Assembly: GCF_000972705.2 (NCBI RefSeq)
Contig: NZ_LATL02000110.1
Location: forward strand, 1 to 8,077
DNA length: 8,077 bases
Origin: Limnoraphis robusta CS-951
GTDB lineage: Bacteria > Cyanobacteriota > Cyanobacteriia > Cyanobacteriales > Microcoleaceae
Reading direction: 5' to 3'
Numbering within the stretch: position 1 is the first letter of the stretch; the number at the start of each line of letters is the position of its first letter. The translations under genes were made by a program, and so were the position numbers. This document shows, piece by piece, positions 1 through 5,682 of the stretch. A model generated the notes under the pieces. That model was not told where the DNA came from and ran no database searches. It worked only from the letters and a program-made list of their open reading frames with translations.

Positions 1-75
1 GGGTTAGGGAGAGGTATGAGAGGGATGGGGAGAGGTGGAGAGGGCAGGGAGAGGTGGAGAGGGTTAGGGAGAGGT
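1..75. repeat. G/A-rich imperfect tandem repeat at window edge
   Basis: The + strand is almost free of pyrimidines, with a single C at 45. It is built from repeated blocks of the type AGGGAGAGGT and GGAGAGGG. AGGGAGAGGT occurs at 6-15, 46-55 and 66-75, with a variant at 27-36, and the string GGGTTAGGGAGAGGT occurs at both 1-15 and 61-75. The array begins at the first base, so its left end lies outside the window. The ORF crossing it is a low-complexity artefact. Several GGG runs (1-3, 7-9, 22-24, 27-30, 42-44, 47-49, 61-63, 67-69) would allow G-quadruplex-like folding, but some loops would be long. Function unknown. Confidence 0.75.
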
Positions 76-188
76 TCTAAGCAAATGTTTACCGACGAGC
101 GAAACAGCCCTGCCAATTTTTGGGGTTTGGGGGCAATATCGTTGACAACATTTCAGCATAATTCACCCGGCAAAATATCTACTTTATT

Positions 189-194
189 AAGGAG
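189..194 (+). promoter_or_regulatory. Ribosome binding site for the broken gene at 204
   Basis: AAGGAG lies 9 nt before the ATG at 204-206. This is the best Shine-Dalgarno on the + strand of the left half. It shows that 204 was the genuine start of the gene that is now interrupted at codon 8. Confidence 0.6.
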
Positions 195-558
195 AATAAT
201 CCAATGTCTATCAGATCGTTCAAATAATTTATTGCGGGTTTATTCGGTGGATTTTTCTGGGATACCCCGTTAATATCCTGGTCAGACGGTCAATTTGAGT
301 TCCAATCTCTCCTGGAAGAATGTCATACAAATCGCCTCGCAAAAATCTTGGAATATTACCAACCCGAACTCTTTCAACGGTGGTATTGGGTGGTACTCGC
401 CGCCGCTTACAAAGCCAAGAACGAACAACAGTCTTTATCAACATTAGAAAAAGAAATTGAGAAACTCAGCAGTAAAGTCAGTTCCATGCAAGCCGCGTTA
501 GACATCGAACTTCCACCCCCACCCAAACCCGAATTTTGGGAAATACTCCTAACTGTAG

Positions 559-594
559 TTGTTTGCAAATAAGAACGCCCATGCTCGCAAACAA
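559..594. repeat. Inverted repeat, 8-bp perfect arms
   Basis: TTGTTTGC at 559-566 is the perfect reverse complement of GCAAACAA at 587-594, separated by 20 nt. It spans the stop at 570-572 and the place where the broken gene's frame shifts. There is no T-run after either arm, so it is not a canonical intrinsic terminator. Confidence 0.4.
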
Positions 595-649
595 GACAAT
601 TTCCTGCTCACATTAGGGGTCTTGGCAACTTTTGGTGATCGCAGTAGAT

Positions 650-665
650 GGCGATCGCAATCGCC
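650..665. repeat. HIP1 octamer within a short hairpin
   Basis: GCGATCGC at 651-658 is the HIP1 palindrome of cyanobacteria. It sits in a longer hairpin with arms GGCGAT (650-655) and ATCGCC (660-665) and a 4-nt loop. Two other HIP1 copies in the window are at 1459-1466 (in the ISL3 remnant) and 4431-4438 (in the signal-peptide region of the glucoamylase gene). Confidence 0.7.
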
Positions 666-708
666 CACACCGAAGGGATTGCGCCGACCGGGGGACACTC
701 GCCTATGA

Positions 709-825
709 CTCGCGCCCTGAGTCTCGATACGAGCGCGACATGAACTTGAAAAGAACGTTACAGAAAGTGATTTTTCAACATTCTTATAATCGGGTGTCCT
801 TCAGGAAGCGCATACAAGTATAACA
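709..825. other. Intergenic, no supported feature
   Basis: I find no gene, RNA gene or clear repeat here. The small ORF reading through it (632-823) is arginine-rich, has no RBS and resembles no family I know. The left end of the ISL3 element should lie somewhere in the last part of this stretch, but I could not identify its terminal inverted repeat. Confidence 0.4.
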
Positions 826-1516
826 TTGAAAGAAATTGTTCCAAGTTTACTACCCGATCCAAGAATTCTCCAATTAAATAATTGGGAGTTAGATGAGGCA
901 GGAACTCACATTACAGTCCATGCTACCTGAATACAAAATTTAGTCAGATGTCCAGTTTGTTCGGTACTCAGTTATCGGGTTCACAGCCAATACCAACGAA
1001 CATTAAGTGATTTGTCTTGGGCCAATTTTCGGGTAACATTAAAACTAGATGTGCGAAAATTTTTCTGTAATAATCCCGGCTGTCAACGACGAATATTTGC
1101 CGAAAGAATTACAGATGTAGCGGTCTCTTGGGCAAGAAAAACGCAACGGCTAACTCAACAGTTAACAGCTATCGGTTTAGCCTTAGCTGGAAATGCTGGT
1201 GTCAGGTTAAGTAAATATTTCGGTTTCGCTCGTCAGCCGCAATACTCTGTTAAACTTGGTGCGTAGAATTCCCTTAGCCCCGATTAAAACACCTCGAATT
1301 TTGGGAGTAGACGACTGAGCCTTCCGTAAACGTCATACTTACGCTACAATATTAGTTGACAAGCGAAAAAAGTCAACCAATAACTCTATTAAAAGACCGT
1401 GAAGCCGAAACTTTAGTTGAGTGGTTAAAAGAGCATCCAGGGGTAGAAATCGTTTCACGCGATCGCTCTAAAACTTACGAGAAAGCTGTTCTACAAGGCG
1501 CACCAGATGCTATGAC
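826..1516 (+). pseudogene. ISL3-family transposase remnant
   Basis: This was a DDE transposase of the ISL3 family. From TTG 826 the frame reads KEIVPSLLPDP and NNWELDEAGTHITVHAT, then stops at TGA 928-930. It continues in the same frame through a zinc-binding module with paired cysteines (CPVC near 949-960; CNNPGC near 1066-1083) and the helix-turn-helix-like part containing RKTQRLTQQLTAIGLALAG, to TAG 1264-1266. Shifting frame near 1230 recovers VSRNTLLNLVRRIPLAP and then TPRILGVDD, where the expected Trp codon has become TGA (1316-1318), followed by AFRKRHTYATILVD. After another shift near 1362-1375 the frame gives PITLLKDREAETLVEWL and VEIVSRDRSKTYEKAVLQGA. The first and second catalytic Asp regions are thus recognisable, but the remaining C-terminal half, with the catalytic Glu, is missing. 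With at least two stops, two frameshifts and a truncation it cannot be active. Confidence 0.9.
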
Positions 1517-1564
1517 CTGAAGGCGGATTTTATATTGGCAAATCCCCCGTTTAATGATAGCGAC
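1511..1564 (+). pseudogene. Fragment of type I restriction-modification methyltransferase (HsdM-like)
   Basis: The frame from 1511 reads YDLKADFILANPPFNDSD. NPPF is the catalytic motif IV of N6-adenine DNA methyltransferases, and the flanking KADFILANPPFN with a following D-S-D is characteristic of HsdM subunits of type I systems. Only about 18 codons survive between the end of the ISL3 remnant and the start of the IS630 remnant, and no S-adenosylmethionine-binding motif is present. It is too short to function and marks a lost or disrupted restriction-modification locus. The call rests on a short match recognised by eye. Confidence 0.6.
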
Positions 1565-1565
1565 C

Positions 1566-1738
1566 GAATTACAACCGGCTATTGACTCTGGAAATTAGTA
1601 GATGAACCCTTAGTCAATGAGTGTTTTGAGAGCCTGGATGAAATCGAGGAGTTGTTAGTCAAACGTTGTAATGTTTTGAGTAACATGAAGGAGGAAATTA
1701 GAAATTTAACTAACTATCATTGGCTCTGTTCTATTTAG
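1566..1738 (+). pseudogene. IS630-family transposase, C-terminal remnant
   Basis: The start, ELQPA, corresponds to the PELNPAE region that carries the third catalytic acid of IS630/Tc1-type DDE transposases. A frameshift near 1581-1586 follows. From 1586 the frame reads LWKLVDEPLVNECFESLDEIEELLVKRC and NVLSNMKEEIRNLTNYHWLCSI, stopping at TAG 1736-1738. The FESLDE...LTNYHWL ending is typical of cyanobacterial IS630 transposases. Only about the last 57 codons remain, with the N-terminal helix-turn-helix and first two catalytic Asps gone. The bases after the stop (about 1739-1770) may include the right end of the element, but no partner terminal repeat is left for comparison. Confidence 0.8.
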
Positions 1739-1780
1739 GGGGGTATGACAACCGGATTTAGTATTAGGTTCAATATTTTC

Positions 1781-1825
1781 GCCAAGTTCAGGAGTTAACT
1801 TAATCGATAAATTCCCGAACTTGGC
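1781..1825. repeat. Inverted repeat downstream of the glucoamylase gene
   Basis: GCCAAGTTCAGG (1781-1792) pairs with CCCGAACTTGGC (1814-1825): 11 of 12 positions match, including nine consecutive bases in the outer arms. The loop is 21 nt and holds the short palindromes AGTTAACT (1793-1800) and ATCGAT (1803-1808). It lies 43 nt beyond the stop of the - strand glucoamylase gene and could form a transcript 3'-end stem. No clear T-run follows on either strand, so it may instead be a residue of a mobile element end. Confidence 0.55.
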
Positions 1826-1852
1826 TCTCAATTATATTATTCTCTGAACGCC

Positions 1853-1869
1853 AACTCAGTGATTGAGTT
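1853..1869 (-). terminator. Small hairpin over the glucoamylase stop codon (weak terminator candidate)
   Basis: AACTCA (1853-1858) and TGAGTT (1864-1869) form a 6-bp stem with a 5-nt loop. It overlaps the TAA stop (1868-1870) of the - strand gene. There is no U-tract after it, so termination activity is doubtful; it may protect the mRNA end or be chance. Confidence 0.25.
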
Positions 1870-4516
1870 ATAAAGTATCGTTAAGGGTAATACTACCACT
1901 TGAAGGTGTGACAAAAGACTGTTGTACCCCTTCTGCTCCAACAACATTGCCATTGTGATCAAGTCTAACAAACTTGTACTCAAAAGCTGTCGAAGCGGGC
2001 AGCGAAACGGTAACATCCCAAACAGGATAAGCATTAGGAGACAACTTAATACCAGAAGTATTTTCCCAATTGCTTAACAGGGGATGATTGCCAACCAAAT
2101 AGATATTCTCTCCGGGGTTGGTGGTCGCATTAACCTTAAAGGTGACTTTCGTTTGGGGTCCGTCGCAAGCATAACGCTGACAAACGACTTTAGGAGCGTC
2201 CCCTTTTGCTTGCTCGATCGCCGTTAACAGATTAATATACTCGCCCATAGCCCAACTGAGGGGACGCATCGAGCGAGTCGCCGTACCGGGGATATTGGGA
2301 GCGGATGTAGTTGTTTCCCAGCCCGTAATACTAGCATTTTGATTCCAAATCTGCTCGGGAATAAATCCCACTTCTGAGGAAAAGGCTTTCAGCGCTTTAG
2401 CATAACTTTCTCCAACAGAACCGTCACCTAATTTGGCGATTTCGTAAATTCCCCGTTCGGCGGTAAAGATTGGCCAAAGACGACCGCGACCACTACCATC
2501 GTAGCTACGACCGTCGTTGTACTCTCCATAACCATCGTAGTTGTAACGGAACCAGGCATCTCCGCGATCGGCAAACGTTTGCTTGAGCAGGGTATCATAT
2601 TCGGGAATGGTTTCTAAAATTGTCCAATCATTGGGACTCATTACCCCCATACGCACTAATTCCAAAAATCCACCATCAACGATATCGCGTTGGTCGTGAG
2701 TACCTCCCCCATTACCGTATCTCAGTTGAATACTGGCGTTAGCGTTGATGTCAGCTTGGTTTAAGCTGGGTTTGCAGGTCTGGTTATCGACATCATGGCA
2801 ACTGATTCTGACATAATACTGATGATTACCGTGAGGCCCGTTCGTAGTAAATGTCCAGTTAGCGATATTATTGCGCCACTGATCGGCTTTTTTGAGGTAA
2901 TATTCAGCAGCTAAGGGATCGTTAGCTTGATTAGCTAGATCGGCAGCAGTCACCAAACCTGCAATTTCTGCCGCAATCGTAGAAGGGGAATAACCGGGCA
3001 TTTCTTCCCAACGTTCCTGGCCGGTAAAAGGGCCGTTATGAGCGAGATATTCGGCGGCTAATTTAATTTTCGGCCATAAGTCAGTACGATTGAGTTTCCA
3101 AGCCAAAATGATCGGCATCGCCGTTTCATCCATCTGAGTCCCATTCCACCAAATTCGGCCATCAACAAAAGTATTTTGGGGAAAGCGACCGGGACGGGAA
3201 TAGGAATAGGGATTATCGCTGGTTGTTGTTTGCATTTGCACGTTAAATAGATAATCAACGGCTTGATTTGCCGAATCATTATCACCTGCTGCAATCAATG
3301 AACTAGCAAATTTGAATAAATCCCGTGACCAGACCAAATGGTAGCCACCTTCGTTGCTATCAGTATTGCTTTCGCCCCAAGGGGTTCCCAACCCAGCAAT
3401 CATCGCACCATTACTCTTGTCTTGGATCATTTTTAGGGTCATGGCTGCCAAATAATATTGATCGTCAGCCAAGCCACCGAGATCGTTGAGTTTTTGAGTG
3501 TAAGCGATCCATTCCTGAGTATAGGTATTTTCCAAAGCGGCTAAATCGCCAGTGAGAGTGGCGTTGGCTTCATTCATCGCTGCGGTTTCGTTGTTGCCAA
3601 AAGCCAAGACCACATCAAAAGAAATACTGCGCTCATCACTGTCGCCAAAATCGATCCAACCTATTTGTGCGACGTTACCTTGAAAAGCACCATCATAGTG
3701 CCAGTCCATCGTTCTATCGTTGCTCCCGCCGAAAAGGTCGGTATAACCATCGTCGCTCCCCACGAAACCGTTAGAAACCATCAAGGTATTGTTAACCTTT
3801 TTCCAAGGTAAAGAAGTCGCCAACGCCGAAGAAGTTGAATTGGGTTCGGATGCAACTAAAAAGGTATGATCGCCAGAAGTGAGCGTCCGGGAATTGTCTG
3901 AACCTCCAGATGCAGTACCGTTACAGACTGGGGGTTGGTTGGGCTGAGTGCCACTGCCACTATTATTAATGGCAGGATTACTGAGAAGGTAAACGTTATA
4001 GTCTTTGACGGTTTTTCCGGGTTCTAAAGCCTCGAAGGTGACTCTTTGAATCATCGTCGGACGCTCAGGATCGGTAAAAAACTTTTTGGTGATTTTCCAT
4101 CGCCGATCATCATCGGTGGTGGTTGCTTGCCACACCATTGCTCGCTTATTGACTTGAACAATTTGATGTTGTTTTTGTTTGCGTTCTTCATCTCCCCAAG
4201 TTTTGGCTGTGTCGGTGACGAGAAATTGCAAATCAACATTCTGCACTTGATCTACTGTTGGGTAAAAGACTTCGGTGAGAATCCCTTCGGCTCCCGTGAA
4301 ATAGACGTTAGATTTCGGATTCAATGAAGTTCCGAGAAAGTCTTTAGCTGAAGTCGCCCAAACCGAAGGAAAACCCGGAGCGCACAGGGCATTATCTGCC
4401 AATGCAACACTCGGTTTAAACCCGATCAATGCGATCGCCATCAAGACAATAACAACAGAGGTCAGAAATTTTATTGATTTTGAGTTCCCCATAAGTACCT
4501 TTTGTGTTGTGTACAT
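1868..4516 (-). CDS. Secreted GH15 glucoamylase with C-terminal CBM20 starch-binding domain
   Basis: Glucan 1,4-alpha-glucosidase, releasing glucose from non-reducing ends of starch or maltodextrin outside the cytoplasm. At 882 residues it fits a bacterial GH15 enzyme with an extra binding domain. A signal peptide spans residues 1-40 (hydrophobic core LTSVVIVLMAIALIGF, likely cleavage after ALA-40). An N-terminal beta-sandwich covers about 44-335 and an (alpha/alpha)6 barrel about 345-775. Barrel landmarks are HLVWSRDLFKFA (393-404), WWNGTQMDETAMPI (456-469), the RWEE...GYSPSTIAAEIAG segment with general acid Glu504, and FIPEQIW (718-724) with general base Glu721. A CBM20 follows at about 787-882 (W817, W833, FEYKF at 845-849). 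Six cysteines fit an exported protein. The start is ambiguous: ATG at 4516 or ATG at 4492 (MGNSKSIKF), which has AAGG 5 nt upstream and gives a more usual short signal peptide. It is last of four - strand genes, 89 nt after the royal-jelly-type gene. Confidence 0.93.
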   Translation of the reverse strand: MYTTQKVLMGNSKSIKFLTSVVIVLMAIALIGFKPSVALADNALCAPGFPSVWATSAKDFLGTSLNPKSNVYFTGAEGILTEVFYPTVDQVQNVDLQFLVTDTAKTWGDEERKQKQHQIVQVNKRAMVWQATTTDDDRRWKITKKFFTDPERPTMIQRVTFEALEPGKTVKDYNVYLLSNPAINNSGSGTQPNQPPVCNGTASGGSDNSRTLTSGDHTFLVASEPNSTSSALATSLPWKKVNNTLMVSNGFVGSDDGYTDLFGGSNDRTMDWHYDGAFQGNVAQIGWIDFGDSDERSISFDVVLAFGNNETAAMNEANATLTGDLAALENTYTQEWIAYTQKLNDLGGLADDQYYLAAMTLKMIQDKSNGAMIAGLGTPWGESNTDSNEGGYHLVWSRDLFKFASSLIAAGDNDSANQAVDYLFNVQMQTTTSDNPYSYSRPGRFPQNTFVDGRIWWNGTQMDETAMPIILAWKLNRTDLWPKIKLAAEYLAHNGPFTGQERWEEMPGYSPSTIAAEIAGLVTAADLANQANDPLAAEYYLKKADQWRNNIANWTFTTNGPHGNHQYYVRISCHDVDNQTCKPSLNQADINANASIQLRYGNGGGTHDQRDIVDGGFLELVRMGVMSPNDWTILETIPEYDTLLKQTFADRGDAWFRYNYDGYGEYNDGRSYDGSGRGRLWPIFTAERGIYEIAKLGDGSVGESYAKALKAFSSEVGFIPEQIWNQNASITGWETTTSAPNIPGTATRSMRPLSWAMGEYINLLTAIEQAKGDAPKVVCQRYACDGPQTKVTFKVNATTNPGENIYLVGNHPLLSNWENTSGIKLSPNAYPVWDVTVSLPASTAFEYKFVRLDHNGNVVGAEGVQQSFVTPSSGSITLNDTL

Positions 4517-4571
4517 CTGAAATTGACCTAAAAATCCCTTGTAGATCGGTGATTTCTACCCCACCTATTCC

Positions 4572-4586
4572 TCAATAGACTATTGA
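4572..4586. promoter_or_regulatory. 15-bp perfect palindrome upstream of the glucoamylase gene (operator candidate)
   Basis: TCAATAG-A-CTATTGA has perfect 7-bp arms and a one-base centre. It lies in the 89-nt gap between the royal-jelly-type gene and the glucoamylase, about 56 nt before the latter's first possible ATG. Symmetry and position suit a dimeric regulator binding near a promoter. I could not recognise convincing -35/-10 boxes around it, nor assign it to a known regulator. A small RNA hairpin is an alternative, though the one-base loop argues against that. Confidence 0.4.
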
Positions 4587-4605
4587 CTTTTGTAGCTGGT
4601 GTTTC

Positions 4606-5682
4606 TTAACGCCCAACGATTCCCGGCGCTAAAGGTTCCAGGCGGAAAATATAATAAGGCGGTGTGGCAATATTCTTTCCGCCATGTAAAGGTGTAGAAC
4701 GGTGTAATTGATTGCAATTACAATACAAATAACCGTCTGATCCGAAACTAAAAGAATCTACCCAAGATAATTTTTCATCGGTAATTAACAGTTGGTAGGA
4801 GCGATCCGGTTTGATTACTCCTACGCCATTAGCAGCCAAATCTCCCACATAGAGATTGTTATCTTGGTCGATGGAAATCCCATCACAAATTGGTTTATCG
4901 CTGTATCGTTCAACCCGACTGGCTAGTTCCTCATCGCTCAAATCGGGATTGCACAAATCCGCACTTTTGGCGCGATACATACTGGTACTGTGCATGGGAT
5001 TAAAATAGAGCCATTCATTGTTAACATCGAGAACAAGGCCATTTACCCCCAAATGAGGACGAATCAAACTGCCATCGGGTTGTTTAATTTCAACTGCAAC
5101 GCCATCAATAATTAGATCTAGATTTTCTGGAATTACACTTTGATGCCCTTGTAAAATACGTGTGGCTAATCCCGTGTTTAAATCGACTCGAATTAGGGCC
5201 GATTCTGTGCCGTAAATCGGATCGGATATATAAATAACATTGCGAGTTAAATCGACGGCTAAATCATTAACAAAGGAGTTAGAACGGGTAATGGGGGGAG
5301 GTAAATAAATAACCTTTGCGAGTTGATTTTCATCCAGATCCCAAGCCACCAGTTTCGGGACGGACTGACTTTGATTGCCATTGTCCAGTATCCACAGACA
5401 ACCATTAAGATCGCAGTGAATACCTAAAACAGCCTCAAAAGTAATTCCTTGTTTGTTTTCACCCGGAAAAGGAACTAAACTTCCATTAACCAGTTCAGCG
5501 ACGTGGAAATCGGGATTGTAAAACTGGTGAAGACTGAGAAAAATACGACCCTCTGGTGTGATAGTAATATTACCTGGGGCTACAGTTAATTCCGCTATCA
5601 CATTGATCGACTGAGATAAGTTGGTCATAACTCTGTTATTTGTATTGACTTGGTTGGAAAAATCATAATTTTTAGGACTCAT
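4606..5682 (-). CDS. Yellow / major royal jelly protein family beta-propeller (SMP-30-like fold)
   Basis: A 358-residue protein of the bacterial branch of the yellow/major royal jelly protein family, a six-bladed propeller related to SMP-30/gluconolactonases. Recognisable segments are GCLWILDNG (94-102), PKLVAWDLDENQ (109-120), FVNDLAVD (137-144), YISDP (151-155), GVNGLVLDV (212-220), YFNPMHSTSMYR (226-237), DGISIDQDNNLYVGD (267-281) and SWVDSFSFGSDGYLY (306-320). Asn139, Asn214 and Asp267 lie where propellers of this class often place metal or ligand residues, but I cannot prove a catalytic site. No signal peptide or membrane segment is visible, so it should be cytoplasmic. The ATG at 5682 overlaps the preceding stop by 11 nt without a good RBS, suggesting translational coupling. 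Met19 (TNLSQSINV) is an alternative start. Substrate unknown: bacterial members are often annotated by fold only. Confidence 0.82.
   Translation of the reverse strand: MSPKNYDFSNQVNTNNRVMTNLSQSINVIAELTVAPGNITITPEGRIFLSLHQFYNPDFHVAELVNGSLVPFPGENKQGITFEAVLGIHCDLNGCLWILDNGNQSQSVPKLVAWDLDENQLAKVIYLPPPITRSNSFVNDLAVDLTRNVIYISDPIYGTESALIRVDLNTGLATRILQGHQSVIPENLDLIIDGVAVEIKQPDGSLIRPHLGVNGLVLDVNNEWLYFNPMHSTSMYRAKSADLCNPDLSDEELASRVERYSDKPICDGISIDQDNNLYVGDLAANGVGVIKPDRSYQLLITDEKLSWVDSFSFGSDGYLYCNCNQLHRSTPLHGGKNIATPPYYIFRLEPLAPGIVGR

Larger units (their letters stand above)
204..708 (+). pseudogene. Broken small gene, hypothetical protein (in-frame stop plus frameshift)
   Basis: I do not recognise this family. 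The ATG at 204 has a good RBS and begins MSIRSFK, then meets TAA at 225-227. The same frame then stays open from 228 to the TAA at 570-572. It encodes a hydrophobic stretch (IAGLFGGFFWDTPLISW), a soluble part with LLEECHTNRLAKILEYYQPE, a probable coiled coil (EKEIEKLSSKVSSMQAAL) and a proline run (ELPPPPKPEFWEILL). A protein-like reading resumes one frame over from about 559 (FANKNAHARKQDNFLLTLGV), ending formally at 706-708. A one-base indel near 559-570 would join the two. The tail after about 642 overlaps the HIP1 palindrome and does not look protein-like, so the original end is uncertain. The repaired protein would be roughly 145-165 residues. A shorter ORF starting at TTG 348 has no evident RBS and is probably not a real gene. 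Confidence 0.5.

Noticed and set aside
142..162. Possible promoter TTGACA (142-147) with CATAAT (157-162)
   Set aside because: The spacing is 9 nt, far from the usual 16-18, and no alternative -10 box at a suitable distance was convincing.
16..273. 85-codon + strand ORF starting in the purine repeat
   Set aside because: Its first third is translated simple repeat (Gly/Arg/Glu), it has no ribosome binding site, and it overlaps the better-supported start at 204 in another frame.
229..444. 71-codon - strand ORF
   Set aside because: It is antisense to the protein-like frame of the broken gene at 204 and has no start signals of its own.
632..823. 63-codon + strand ORF
   Set aside because: Arginine-rich, reads through the HIP1 hairpin, no ribosome binding site, no recognisable motif.
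4046..4327. 93-codon + strand ORF inside the glucoamylase gene
   Set aside because: Shadow of the GH15 coding sequence; no ribosome binding site and no coherent family.
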